Part shown: positions 1 to 10,701 of the stretch, piece after piece | How the letters are laid out: each line of letters opens with the position of its first letter | Numbering within the stretch: position 1 is the stretch's first letter | Source: Ophiothrix spiculata | Lineage: Eukaryota; Echinodermata; Ophiuroidea; Amphilepidida; Ophiotrichidae | Reading direction: 5' to 3' (one strand) | NCBI GenBank assembly: GCA_000969725.1 | Contig: JXSR01S066667.1 | Length of the DNA stretch: 26,873 nucleotides | Notes under the pieces: model-generated | What the model saw: the letters and a program-made list of their open reading frames with translations, nothing else | What the model was told of the DNA's origin: nothing | The model's database searches: none | Translations under genes and position numbers: made by a program

Positions 1-375
1 GCCACATTGAATTGAAAACGACAGCTTGGGGTAACTTTCCGGCTATTTTAAATATATAAATTTGAATGTATTGGAAGAAACAACACAAAGGAGAAAAGTA
101 GGAAAGTCGCGATTATTGACTGAAATGGGGACTGTTGGAATTGCAATGTTGATGTTGTGTCAGTAAGTGAAATTATGCATCATGTAGCAAAACGGAATTT
201 TTACATTTTAACAGTGTGACTAATAATTAAAATAATAAAAAAACAACTTAAATTATTAAGTTTTGAAAATTAGAATGTGAAATGTAAAATTTTAAAAGTC
301 GTACAGGTAATTTTATTAACGGTCTAACACAGCTTCTGAAATCCTTTTAAGACATCAGAGAAACATACTTGAAAA
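1..375 (+). repeat. Dispersed repeat R1, first copy (touches the window edge)
   Basis: This segment is repeated at 4731-5065 in the same orientation. The first 46 bases match exactly; the rest aligns with small indels and substitutions, through a shared stretch near 320-360 (tctaacaca, ctt, aaatccttttaag). It has no open frame of note. The copy may continue left of the window. Its right edge coincides with a small inverted-repeat element starting near 374. The two copies, about 4.7 kb apart, could suggest long terminal repeats, but no gag or pol remnant lies between them, so this is only called a dispersed repeat. Confidence 0.85.
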
Positions 376-583
376 AACGGCTTATGTCCATTTTGCACTT
401 TTTGAGAAAAGGGCAAAAAACTGCTAGGACATCAAAATGGGTCGCAATATTCCTGATAATTATTTTAGTATTTATGTACCAATATGTTTTTAGACAAGAA
501 GGTGTAATTTAGATAATTTATCAAATAGTTTCTTATTTATTGGCTTAATTGATTTTTTGTTGAAAATGGACGTAAGCCGTTTT
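374..583. mobile_element. Small inverted-repeat element (MITE-like, 210 bp)
   Basis: The left arm at 374-394 (aaaacggcttatgtccatttt) is matched in reverse complement by the right arm at 563-583, with one mismatch over 21 bases. The interior is AT-rich and non-coding. It starts where the two copies of repeat R1 stop matching, which suggests it inserted into the left copy. No clear target-site duplication is visible, so the superfamily is unknown. Confidence 0.55.
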
Positions 584-798
584 GCAGGACAACTCATCAA
601 ACTTGAACTTAAGAACCACCTATATTCCAAATTTTTGCAAAATTTCTTTTTCAATTTTTCATTAAGCTATGAAACATTGGTGTATATAAATGTATATTAA
701 CAGTGAACAAATTTGGAAATAAAATTCAATAAAGAAGGGAAAAAATATACATCAACTCCAATATTTATTACTTCAATTTACGTTACATCTGTTTGTTT
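584..798. other. No recognisable feature
   Basis: AT-rich sequence between two miniature elements. No conserved frame, RNA structure or repeat seen. Confidence 0.5.
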
Positions 799-1155
799 CA
801 CGAAGTGGTCAAGGTATTGTACGTGCGCGTTGGTGGTCATAGAAGGGGATCCATATGCACCAAACATAAGAAAAGCACTTTCGAGCATGGATTTTATGTC
901 AAGCCTCTTGACCGAGATAAAATATCTCAACAGAACAAAACTAAAGAAAACATCGAAATTGAGAAAAATCGTTTCACAATGCGGCCAAATCGATGTAGTG
1001 TTTGGGAAAAAATAACCCGCCAAAAATTCAAAAACTCGCTTTATAAAGGAATTTTCAATAAAATTTAGCTCATATTTGCAAAATATAAGTACAAACATAT
1101 TCCAGAAAAAAAATATAAAATTGACTGTATTTTAAAATGTTCACGGGAAACAAAA
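799..1155 (+). mobile_element. Decayed, truncated copy of the 17893-18435 miniature element
   Basis: Read on the plus strand, this segment aligns with the reverse complement of 18435 down to about 18060. Shared landmarks in order are the terminal CAC...AAGTGGTCAAGG, a second GTGGTCA about 30 bases in, a degenerate form of the GGGTCCATATGGACCC palindrome (ggatccatatgcacc), a block of AAA-rich sequence, then ctcatatttgca and attcc. The far end, with the second palindrome, is missing. Short open frames crossing it are by-products of the repeat, since the same apparent peptides occur in the other copy. Divergence is high, so this is an old insertion. Confidence 0.7.
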
Positions 1156-1214
1156 TAATAAAGTAAGTTTCATCACATAAAATATAAATGATACTTATTT
1201 ACTGTATACCTTAA

Positions 1215-1420
1215 GTGAACAGAGAACAGATCTGGTGACTTGTGATATCCACAACTTGATATGACATGGATCTAGTAGATTAGGACTGGGTAATTAACTA
1301 TTAAACAATTGGATTTGGTCAAATGACCATGCTATCGGCAGATACAATGGAATCAAATGAGAATGTGCGTTGACATGTTATTTGCGGATCTTAATTTGGA
1401 GCAACTTTGGATAATATTGA
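1215..1420 (+). pseudogene. Exon-like segment, degenerate copy (uninterrupted)
   Basis: Aligns with the minus strand of 14175-14071 joined to 13467-13370, skipping the transposon at 13470-14068. The shared core accatgc..tcggcagatacaatggaatc reads HAIGRYNGI in one frame in both copies, followed here by a stop (K then stop). The frame upstream also has stops. I do not recognise the protein. It could be a dead gene piece or an unclassified repeat that happens to be open in the other copy. It is valuable as the pre-insertion state of the other copy. Confidence 0.55.
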
Positions 1421-2125
1421 AAAAAAAAGAAGAAAAAAACAACAAACAAATGGCGCTTCACTTCTTGTAGGATAAATGACATATATTAAACCCATATAGA
1501 TTTTTTAATTGTATTATTTTGTCTGCATTCTTTGATACGATGGTTGATATGATATAGTACATGTTAAGATTTTAGACTGATAGTAAACATGTAGGTTTTT
1601 TATGTGGTCAGCAAATGCAAATTACCTTCTTATATACATTTATCACTCACATACGGTATTAGTATGAATGAGGTACAGCACCTAGTAACAGGCGATCAAC
1701 AGGGGTATGGTTATGATCGTTCGATGATGCAACGATTTAGAATACTGCTGCGGGTACATATCGATTGTCATGTGATAATGCGGTCAATGTCATACCCTAT
1801 AGAAATGTTAGCGGCCATGACTTGAATGCAGGGAACCTGATATCACTTACTACAATAGCAGACCTAGCAGGAAATAGATGTTGGCGCAATTGATCACTGG
1901 ATTTTGTCCTTATAAGGTGTATGCATGTGTGCAGCACCAACAAGTTTCCAAAAAAATCTGCCCCATAAAGTAGAAATTATTTATAAAGCATAACAGATGC
2001 ATCCTATTAGCATACAATTTCACAACGAACCATTCCCATGCTAGAAAGTTGTAAGTACATAATGTATGATATAGGTTGATAGAGTCATGGAAGAGAATAA
2101 TTGATGGTCTGCTCATTTGTGCAAT
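1421..2125. other. No recognisable feature
   Basis: AT-rich intergenic or intronic sequence. A 73-codon open stretch at 1604-1825 has no recognisable motif and is not supported as a gene. Confidence 0.5.
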
Positions 2126-2200
2126 ATTTCTTCAAGGGAAAAGGAGGTACCTTGCAATTGATCTGTAATTCACGTACTGCGTTTTTACTTTGTTGGGCAG
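2126..2200 (+). repeat. 75-bp repeat ending in an acceptor-like GCAG, copy 1
   Basis: Matches 17148-17222, which is also 75 bases long. Shared blocks are atttcttcaagggaaaagga, cttgcaattgat and the tail ending gggcag or ttgcag after a T-rich run. Similarity stops sharply right after the CAG. A third, 33-base partial match lies at 21115-21147. Function unknown; the shared T-rich plus CAG end looks like a 3' splice acceptor, but no flanking exon is recognised. Confidence 0.6.
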
Positions 2201-3840
2201 AAATATACTCCGAAAAATAATTAGTAGCCGCTGGACTTGGAATTAATCAACAGACAAGTAGCCGATTTATTCATCCTTGCTAAAATCAGATTTTCTAAAA
2301 TAATACAAGTTGGTGATCAAAGGAATAACTTGAGTTCAAAATCATTCTTAATAGATTTAAAACCTAAAACAATATAAACTCAAGCGTATTTAGTTTCCTA
2401 AATTGAAGAATAACCTAATACAAATGACAGAATTTGACCTTTTGAAAACGCAATTGTAAAAATCACATTGCAACAGCAAGTATATACATAATTATTTGAA
2501 AAACCTCGAGCAATTTGTTGATACCAATAACAACCCCATTGAATATTCCAATATACCAGGTGTTCCAAAAAAACAGTAGAAAAGTAATAGTGTGCAGAAA
2601 CTACAGTAGTTGGAGAAACAAAACTTTGCACAAATTATATAACAACCAAATTTAGTACAATATTTAAAGAACTACAATTGATTATCAATTATGTAAATTA
2701 AGGATATCTACATTCCATACATGTTGAAGAATACCGTAATAAGCATATTCAATTTTCCACGGGTAAGAAGATAAGATATCAACAGCGCACAACATTTCCC
2801 AAAAGGACTTAAAGAAGATTAGAGGGTTATCATAATTATTCAGTAATTATCATAGGAGGCTGTAAAGCATCATTAATTACAGGTTAATGCTTAAATACTA
2901 AATTAAAGTTGGTTCTTATTGCCTACTTAGGAATTTTTAAGGTGAGTAAAAACGTTTATGTGTTTAGATTGCTGAAAAGTGAGAAAAGCGCATTTCTCCT
3001 GAGTACAGTACAATACAATATCGGCATTTATAAGGCGTCTTTTCTCAGTGATACAAAGCACAAAAAACAGCACAATACAATAGAAAAGAAAGACAAAATA
3101 TACAGCATACAATAAAATATCTTGAAATACATACAGAATATGTAAATATTGAAAAAGCGCTATATATATAAGTGGGATAATTAATTAAATTAAATAGAAG
3201 TGCTTGTAACATGTTGATATTGTTCAAGTCGATTGCCACATTATTAATTTAACTCTACGCCAATCCCTGATTGTTATATATGCTGATAATTCATATACAT
3301 GTATTGATGGATGCTCATGATTTTTATATAATGTAGTAATGAACAAAAATAGCCCTCATGAAGAAGCGTGCACTTCTGAATTGAGTTTGATGAATAGGTC
3401 AATACATCCGTATTAGCAATGATTGGCTGGCTTAATGATAACATAACGTTGTTATTTCAAGAGCCAAAAGACATTTGATTAACGAAATGAACTAAGACGA
3501 TCTAGTGTAGGGGAATGTACATCAAACAAGTTATACAAACATATCTTGGGATGATTTCCCTGAACCGACACAAGCTTTACATGAATTAATAATACCATAT
3601 AGATACGTGCTATAATAGTAATAATATCCCAATGGATGTGTGATAAAATAACTAAGTAATCAAACAAGAGACAGTAAAATAACACACAGACTCCTCAAGT
3701 ATTATCAATGTTAGATGAGCCAAGCTGCGGCCAAATATCGTATTAACGGGTACTGGACAAAATTTTAAAACTTTGTCATCAGCTGATTTACACTTGATAA
3801 TAACAGTTAGAAACAAATTATTATGATGTACAATGCAAGT
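2201..3840. other. No recognisable gene
   Basis: AT-rich non-coding sequence. Around 2556 there is a short stretch (accaggtgttccaaaaaaac) resembling the cagggtgtcc end of the 13470-14068 element, but no partner terminus is visible, so it is not called. Short open frames on both strands lack motifs. Confidence 0.45.
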
Positions 3841-4060
3841 TTTTTCTTTTGAATATTAATCTTGGGTACGGGGCTATTCTCTGGAATCATGCACTGACGC
3901 TCTTTGTCAGGAAATAAGTTTGATTTTGTTTTTAAAAACATTGTTTTTACATCATACTTTCAGATAAATCAACATTTTTTTTTGATCTGCTTCTAAAGCA
4001 AATATTATGATTTCTTTAATAGAGGGCAGTATTTTTCTTTGTCGACAACGGTATTTAATA
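3841..4060 (-). repeat. Old dispersed repeat R3, inverted relative to 20745
   Basis: The reverse complement aligns with 20745-20975. Shared landmarks in order are cgttgtcgacaa, atacT(a/g)ccctctat, ttgatttatctg, atgatgt followed by A-rich sequence, and agagaatagcc with ccaagat. Indels are frequent, so this is an old family. No coding capacity seen. Confidence 0.6.
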
Positions 4061-4730
4061 ATTTAAAAAAATAAATATTTTGATACATAGGGGTTGAATT
4101 TGAAAATTAGACTTTGCATGCAGCTATTATTACCGGCAACGCTTCAAATAAATGCAGACATCCAAACCATAAACATCATTGGCCATATAACAATAAACCT
4201 GATAGGTGAGTTTGTAATGGGTACCAATTATATTCTGAGGAATTCGATCTGCGATCTCTAGTTTAGTGCAGTTTGATACACAGTATGTTTGGAAAATATT
4301 TAATTTACAGTGGCGATTACTCAAACAGTAGCAAGAGAGAACAAGTGCAAACCACTTACAGGTAAAATATCAACATTAGAAACGTAAAATGAAGATCATA
4401 GTTAGCATTTGAAGTAAGTAATATAAAGAGGTAAAATAGAAGCTATCATGAGGTTAATAATACATCAAAGTCTGTCATATTCCTAGAGAATTATAATGAG
4501 TTTAATGCAAAGTCATAATATCCCAAAATAAAGGAAAAAACTAAATTCAACATTTTTGCTACTTTGTTGCCAATATAACTTAATTGGCTAGATGGAACAA
4601 TAAATGATCTTGTCGTATATTCAACCATGACTTTATTGCCATAACCCTGAAAAGAAAACGACTCTGGTAAGAATGTCTTGTAGTCCTGTTGATATTCATT
4701 ATATATCAAATCAGTAATCCCTAACCATGT
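4061..4730. other. No recognisable feature
   Basis: AT-rich non-coding stretch between repeat R3 and the second copy of R1. Short open frames on the minus strand (4130-4324, 4491-4709) show no motif. Confidence 0.45.
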
Positions 4731-5065
4731 GCCACATTGAATTGAAAACGACAGCTTGGGGTAACTTTCCGGCTATTCGATTTTAAATATATTGGAAGAA
4801 ACAACACAAAGGAGAATATCAATCATAGAATGTAGGAATCATGATTATTGGCTGCAATGACTGTTGAAATTGCAATGTTGATGTTGTATCAGTCTAAGAT
4901 TATGCATCATGTATCAAAACGGAATTTTAATTCATACATGTTAACAGTTTGACCAATAATCAAAATAATAATTTAAAAAAATCCCATAAATTATTACGTT
5001 TTGACGGTCTAACACATCTTCTAAAATCCTTTTAAGGCATTAAAGAAACATATGTGAAGAAAAAA
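4731..5065 (+). repeat. Dispersed repeat R1, second copy
   Basis: Starts with 46 bases identical to the first bases of the window, then aligns with 1-375 through the block ending in aaatccttttaag and agaaacata. Compared with copy one it lacks some AT-rich segments (for instance the part around 255-310). The similarity fades near 5065, where copy one runs into the small inverted-repeat element. Confidence 0.85.
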
Positions 5066-5197
5066 ACATTTTCCGGATTTTAACCCACTTAGCAATTTTG
5101 CAACCATTTTGTTTTTTTGCCAGGATGATTGACAAGTTAAAGGTATATAACAATCTACAAGCATTCCTAATTCCTACAATCATTCCTAGTTTAATTC

Positions 5198-5574
5198 ACC
5201 TGCGCAGCGTTTGTGTTATAATACTACTGTAAAGATGATTTTCAATCTTTCGTTTCATTTGATACTTCTTACACAATCTCTGTAATAATTTCAACCTAAC
5301 ACTAAATATGTATTTTCGTGTAATATGGTATTTCTTGCTACCCGATTGACTTGCCATCTTTTTTCACTTGAGAGTCTGGCATTCTCAACCTCGGTTACAT
5401 TACCAATTTATTCTACAAAGTCCAAACATTTCATGAGATAAAAGACGCCAGTTAGGAACCCAATATTATTCTTTAGTAAGGGCCATAGCAATTGAGTTGA
5501 TTCAATTTACATCGATATATTTTGCATTATTATGCAATAACAAAGCCACATTTTGAAATTTGATGACAGGTTTT
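5198..5574 (+). repeat. Block B, source-like copy (377 bp)
   Basis: Reappears at 7227-7603 with no difference seen on a base-by-base reading. A strongly diverged inverted relative lies at 9417-9584, so B belongs to an older dispersed family, but the 5198/7227 pair is recent. It begins with acctgcgcagcg and ends in gacaggtttt. A minus-strand open stretch over its left half is not supported as a gene. Confidence 0.9.
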
Positions 5575-5594
5575 CTCCTCAAGATACACTACCT

Positions 5595-5748
5595 ACACTC
5601 TAAAAAAAGTTGTGTTAAAAAGGGAACATGGTTAATGGTAATGGTGCACGTTTTACCCAACATTGTGTCAAATCTTACCCAACATTATGCAACATTTAAC
5701 CCAACCTGTTAACCATTTTCCCTTTTTAACACAACTTTTTTAGAGTGT
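5595..5748. mobile_element. 154-bp MITE with ACACTCTAAAA termini
   Basis: Terminal inverted repeats of about 30 bases (acactctaaaa..gttgtgttaaaaaggg) differ only in the length of an A run (7 versus 6). Weaker pairing continues inward to ggttaa. The interior carries three imperfect copies of ttacccaacatt. It is too short to encode a transposase. The flanking bases do not show a convincing duplication (a TA on the left is not kept on the right), so the superfamily is left open. Confidence 0.85.
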
Positions 5749-7026
5749 TTTTCTTTGTTTCCAATATTCGGTGCTGGCTTCTGTGTTACCTATCGCTTCA
5801 TCTCCTTAAATCCGTTAACTCCTGCTAGTGTCATATAGTCATTTGAATGTCTTTTAGACTTGGGCTTTCTTCTACAATGTGCATGACAAATGGGAATTCA
5901 ACCTTTTATTCTCGCGATGGATCAAGACATTCTCTTTATAACTGTTTGCAACGAAAATCTTTCAAGATCCGGGGATGCCAAAATTCAGACGCAATCAGAC
6001 GGTGTTTTCTAAATAACAATAACGTAAATGCACCTTTACGTAGATTTTAAAATACTGTTTATTGTTATATTCACAAACATAAAATATTTGTTTTGAATTG
6101 CATACTTTCATATATGCCACTTTGAGGAATCGTTCTTGGATTTATTGGGTCAGACTAACTGTCCACTTATCATTTTTGAGGTGTTTATTACTGTTGAGTT
6201 CTCAATATAATATTACTTCATTGATTGATTAATTACCCACTAATAGATATTTGGAACTTTTTATTTCGAATAAATGAAGAGGACATGAATGGATATTATT
6301 TTTTATGAATCGATCACGATTTTGTTCTTATATGATGGAACTTGATTATTGACATTTTCTGTTACAATTAACTTTTCCATTCTTCATCTTTTCAAACAAA
6401 CCATTTCACTTACTTTACGAAACGTTTTTTGGTAATTTTTAACATCACTATTTTTATCGTCATTGTTCTTCAAAGGTTATTCCAGGAATAACTTTATTCC
6501 TGGATTAATCAGTCTTGGATTAGATATAGCTCACAGTCCTGAACTAAGTTGAAATTTACAAAGCCTGGAATGAGAAGTCCATTGATTAACTTTGTTTTTC
6601 ATTTACGAATACCAAATGACAACTTCAATGGAATGAAGTTATTCATGGATTAAATTTGTTCCTCTTCTGTTAATAAGGGACATTTGGTTTGGTGATTCAA
6701 TATCAACGTATTGGTAGCACTTTTAAGTGTTAAAACAAATTACTATTGAATTGACTTGTTATTGACATGGCATTCTAGTTTTTACTATTTTCCCGCCATT
6801 TTATAATAAGCAAAGAAATATTCATTCTCGTAAGTATTTAGTACATAAAATGGAAGTTATTTAAAATCCAATATGCATTAAAAGTCCTACAAAGAATCGT
6901 TTTCTTACATTTCAATCTGAATCCCTTTTTCCATTAACAGTGCACCTGTGCCTCATCTGGTATGCATGCAGGAAATTGGTGATCTAGCGCTATTGGCAAG
7001 TAGTTGAAAAATGAGATGGCTTCCGA
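5749..7026. other. No recognisable gene; one strong hairpin
   Basis: AT-rich non-coding sequence. It includes the inverted repeat ccaggaataa/ttattcctgg at 6482-6503, a 10-bp perfect stem with a 2-base loop. Related words (cctggaatga, cttggatta, catggatta) follow to about 6655, which may mark a decayed element. No coding frame recognised. Confidence 0.45.
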
Positions 7027-7233
7027 TTGATTTCTACTAGTGAGTCTGGCAAATTATCTTGAACAAACCATTAGGGGGTACCGCGACAGGATCAGAATTG
7101 ATGATCAGTAACAGTTCAATATTGGACTATGATTTGTTAACACTCTAAAGGGCATTTTGTAGTCATTTTCATTCAGAATTTTATCATTGGTGTATCATTG
7201 TTTTTTATAATGATGTAAACTATTCAACCTGCG
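7027..7233 (+). repeat. Block A, left copy (207 bp)
   Basis: Matches 7611-7817 over 207 bases with one visible substitution (T at 7116, G at 7700). Its last seven bases, acctgcg, are also the first seven of block B, so A and B overlap at 7227-7233. A and B together form a 584-base unit followed by the second copy of A. Confidence 0.92.
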
Positions 7234-7603
7234 CAGCGTTTGTGTTATAATACTACTGTAAAGATGATTTTCAATCTTTCGTTTCATTTGATACTTCTTA
7301 CACAATCTCTGTAATAATTTCAACCTAACACTAAATATGTATTTTCGTGTAATATGGTATTTCTTGCTACCCGATTGACTTGCCATCTTTTTTCACTTGA
7401 GAGTCTGGCATTCTCAACCTCGGTTACATTACCAATTTATTCTACAAAGTCCAAACATTTCATGAGATAAAAGACGCCAGTTAGGAACCCAATATTATTC
7501 TTTAGTAAGGGCCATAGCAATTGAGTTGATTCAATTTACATCGATATATTTTGCATTATTATGCAATAACAAAGCCACATTTTGAAATTTGATGACAGGT
7601 TTT
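7227..7603 (+). repeat. Block B, second copy, sandwiched between two A blocks
   Basis: Identical by eye to 5198-5574 (offset 2029). The left joint falls at acctgcg, which is present at the end of both A copies and at the start of the other B. The right end passes through seven extra bases into the second A. The short frame here on the minus strand is not a gene. Confidence 0.92.
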
Positions 7604-7610
7604 TGTTTTT

Positions 7611-7817
7611 TTGATTTCTACTAGTGAGTCTGGCAAATTATCTTGAACAAACCATTAGGGGGTACCGCGACAGGATCAGAATTGATGATCAGTAACAGTG
7701 CAATATTGGACTATGATTTGTTAACACTCTAAAGGGCATTTTGTAGTCATTTTCATTCAGAATTTTATCATTGGTGTATCATTGTTTTTTATAATGATGT
7801 AAACTATTCAACCTGCG
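7611..7817 (+). repeat. Block A, right copy (207 bp)
   Basis: Direct repeat of 7027-7233 at an offset of 584. It ends in acctgcg and continues into unique sequence (tgagtatttt), so this copy probably represents the original junction and the left A-B unit is the added material. Confidence 0.9.
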
Positions 7818-8261
7818 TGAGTATTTTTATTTTAAATTTTCACATTATGCAGAATGTATTAAACGGAGACCTATTTTCACCCCGTTTCACATTTTCAAGT
7901 GCTTATTGATGGGTAGTATAAAGTTTGATATTGATTTCAAGGAGCTAGATCTATTCATGGTAAGCTAATCTCTTCTTGAAGTGATGGTTATGTTTTACAC
8001 AATGATGAAGTTGTAATTTGAAAATATTCACTCAGCATGACAATTTACAACATTCTTAAAAATTAATTATCACGAGGAATAATGCTGAATAAAAATGACG
8101 AACTGTATATTGCTTTCATATACTCTATAAATCTTGAAGTATGCAACCAGCATCGGATTACCGCACAAAAACCAATATGACCATACGAGGAAATAAATTA
8201 GTCCGTATTTTTCAAATAAAAAGATGTACTCAATCTTACTGAATATTCAAATAAACCTATT
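7818..8261. other. No recognisable feature
   Basis: AT-rich non-coding sequence leading up to a TTAA at 8262-8265. Confidence 0.45.
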
Positions 8262-8265
8262 TTAA

Positions 8266-8749
8266 CCCTAAAAGAGCCGGGGCGGAACCCCACCCCTCCG
8301 ACATTTGTTATTGTACCTCCACCGGTTGTTATTTTTTCGCGCTGAAACTTCTTGACTTTTTTTTTTCTTTAAGCCTTGCGCTTATTTTAGGACCATTTTG
8401 GTGAAAATCGTTAATCGTCCATAATGACACGCTGGGTTAAACGAAAAACTGGCCAAAAACTGATTTTCAATGGAAATTACACACAATTTTGTTGTTGTTT
8501 GTTTTGAGGATTCATTTCTACTATGTTTTATCTTATTTATTTGATTTATTTGTAGTAAGAACATGTGAAAGTAAATTTTGACTCACATTATTGCTAAAAA
8601 AATGCAACTTTTGCTTGAAAAAAGTGCGAAAAACCATGATTTTGACGTAAGTGTCATAGCTACTCACCAGTACCCTACACTTGATGTTTCGTCAATCGGT
8701 TTTTGAGATAGTAAGGGGGGAATCCCCCCCCCCCCGGCTGTGAGATGGG
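8266..8749. mobile_element. TTAA-type (piggyBac-like) miniature element, decayed right end
   Basis: Left end: TTAA at 8262-8265 then CCCTAAAAGAGCCGGGG. Right end: CCCCGGCTGTGAGATGGG, whose reverse complement matches the left end at the CCC and the GCCGGGG block. The right target reads TCGA rather than TTAA, so it has mutated or the end is misplaced. Each end carries G/C runs able to fold (gggg..cccc on the left; six G then twelve C at 8715-8735 on the right). TTAA targets and CCCT ends are known for piggyBac elements; assignment of this copy is inference. No transposase frame. Confidence 0.5.
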
Positions 8750-8753
8750 TCGA

Positions 8754-9416
8754 AAAAGCCCGGCAAAAAGCAACAAAATTAGCTACAAGTTATACCAAAA
8801 TCATTAACGATTCATGTAAAAATATTAATACGCAGTGATTTGGTCTTAATCAAAGTTCATATCTAAACAAAAAATCTTATTTTGAACAGCAAATTTTGAG
8901 TCTTAGATTTACAAATAACAAAATAATTAATTATTAAATCTCAAGAACAATTTATTATATTTACATAATCATGTCGTATTTTTTCCTTTTGCCTTGTCCT
9001 TTTAAATTAAACATCTGAGGAAGTTGATTTAAACCACTTTTAGTATGTTTTGTACTTTTAGTATGATTAGAATCCGTGTGCGTTATTTCCGCCTTGGCTA
9101 TACGATTTTCGTTTCAAATTGTTATGAAGACAATGTCTTGATCCGTCGCGAGAATGAAAGGTCCAATTTTATTTTCATATATTATACATTATTTATAGGC
9201 ATGTGTTCTAAAAATATATTCAAATTACAACGCGACACTAACACGAGTTAACAGATTTGAGAAGATAAAGTGATATGTAGCGCTGAAGCAGCTCATGGTA
9301 TAGGTGTGTCTTCAAGATAAAAAACTGTCGTAAAACATTAAAAGAGTCTTTGCATTTGCATTTTAATGTTAAATATCTAATATTTCATTCTCATTGAAAA
9401 TTCCTTTCCTAACACA
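8754..9416. other. No recognisable feature
   Basis: AT-rich non-coding sequence. A 68-codon open stretch at 9045-9251 has no motif. Confidence 0.45.
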
Positions 9417-9584
9417 TGTAAATTAAGTCAACCCAATTTGGTGAGGCTCTCAATAAAACATGGTATTGGGTTCCCAACTGGCGCCTTAAATCTCATGAAT
9501 TGTTTGGACGTCTGTAGAAAGAATATTGGTAATGTAACTGAGTTTGAAAATGCCAAACACTGAAGTCAATAAGAAATAAGGTAG
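9417..9584 (-). repeat. Decayed inverted copy of block B
   Basis: Aligns with the reverse complement of the middle of block B. Shared words in order are tgtaaatt, attgggttcc, aactggcg, atctcatgaa, tgtttggac, attggtaatgtaac and aatgcca. Many substitutions separate it from the identical 5198/7227 pair, so B is an old family with one recent local copy. Confidence 0.75.
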
Positions 9585-9824
9585 AAACCGTAACTGAAAT
9601 GAATGTGGCGTATTTAGTAGTGGTTTAAACGTGAATAAATCGTGAATATTTTATTCAACCCGCCTTGTTATGTTGGCAAAAAACTGTAATGCCATATGCA
9701 GCATTTTGTCCTTTTTTTCCAGGTCGAAAAACTCGCAAAAACTTAATAGCATAAATAACGTAACCTGTCGAAAGGACGTTTTTCAAGGTTGTTTTAGCAA
9801 AAAGAAAATAAGGATGTGGAAATG

Positions 9825-10701
9825 ATTATTTTCAATGGCGTAGCCAGAGGGGGAGATGGGGTAAGTCGGCACTTAACTGTCAGTTGCCAAATTGAGACTG
9901 CAGGAAAAAAAAGGGAAAAGGAGGAGAGAGAGAAAAAGGAAAGGAAGAAAACGAAAGAAAAGAGCAAAGGGAGAGAAAATAGAAGAGAAGACGGGGGTGG
10001 TTAGTGAGGATAGTGAGGGTAGTGTCAGTGTTTGAGTTAGAAAGAGTAAAGCACATTTGCTTGGACCATTTGGCAAATAAGTTTAAGTTAAAAATGTTGC
10101 TGCATGGGCCGAAACAGGCAGCTCGGTTATCATTTTATCTTGTATACTGTAAATTTATTGTCACGAAATTTTGCCAACTGGAATTGTTCTTCAGGCCCAC
10201 ACTCAGTCAGCAAAATCACTAAAATATTTAATCTAAACCAAAAAATGCACAATGCGCCAACGTCCGTGAGTTCAATCTTGTTTAATTGTGACGAAAAGCC
10301 CATCCTATGGGCAGTTGCTTGGGTTTATATAAAAAAAAAACGTTAGAAGGGGTGTGCGGAAAACATGGGATGCAAATTAGGCTGTCTAGACCTTAGTGGT
10401 CTTTTTCTTTGTAAATTTTGGTACTTTGACATGTCTATTTTTCAAAATTTGCGCCCATATTGTGAAAACAAAACAGACAAACATAAAACTTGGCTCGGAC
10501 AATTTTGTACCTAAATAGTGCAAATTATGGCAGGAAAATTAGTATGTTTGGCTTTACTTGGCTCTCTTTTTTCATGAATTTAGTACAACCAGGGGGGAGG
10601 GGTCAGTTGAAACATCGTGGCTTTTATAGTCAGCAAATTTGTAACTTGAGTTTTTGTGGCCCCCCTTGATCGAAAATCCTAGCTACTGTACTGATTATTT
10701 T
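9825..10701. mobile_element. hAT-like non-autonomous element with 8-bp target duplication
   Basis: The element spans 9833-10693 (861 bp) and is flanked on both sides by the identical 8-mer attatttt (9825-9832 and 10694-10701). Left terminus caatggcgtagccag pairs with the reverse complement of the right terminus (cagtacagtagctag), matching at 10 of 15 positions. An 8-bp duplication and CAGTGGCGTA-type ends are known for hAT transposons. The interior has no transposase motif; it holds a purine-rich tract (9902-9997) and a small hairpin gcccatcctatgggc near 10299. Open frames inside are low-complexity Lys/Glu/Arg artefacts. Confidence 0.8.
9902..9997 (+). repeat. Polypurine tract
   Basis: An unbroken run of about 50 purines (9902-9951) is followed by more purine-rich sequence with only isolated pyrimidines up to 9997. 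It lies within the hAT-like element. Such tracts can form triplex structures and expand by slippage. Confidence 0.85.

Noticed and set aside
713..1098. Three overlapping open frames of 91-106 codons on both strands
   Set aside because: They lie in a decayed copy of the 17893-18435 element, and the matching peptide at 18236-18475 comes from the other copy, so similarity between them is repeat homology, not gene homology.
2556..2580. Possible solo end of the cagggtgtcc family
   Set aside because: Only the terminal ten or so bases resemble the family, and no second end or TA pair is identifiable.
1..5065. R1 copies as long terminal repeats of a retrotransposon
   Set aside because: No gag, protease, integrase or reverse-transcriptase remnant lies between them, no primer-binding or polypurine site is convincing, and the intervening sequence holds other elements.
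9816..10346. Lys/Glu/Arg-rich and Phe/Leu/Ser-rich open frames
   Set aside because: These are translations of the polypurine tract and its complement, or lie inside the hAT-like element, with no motif.
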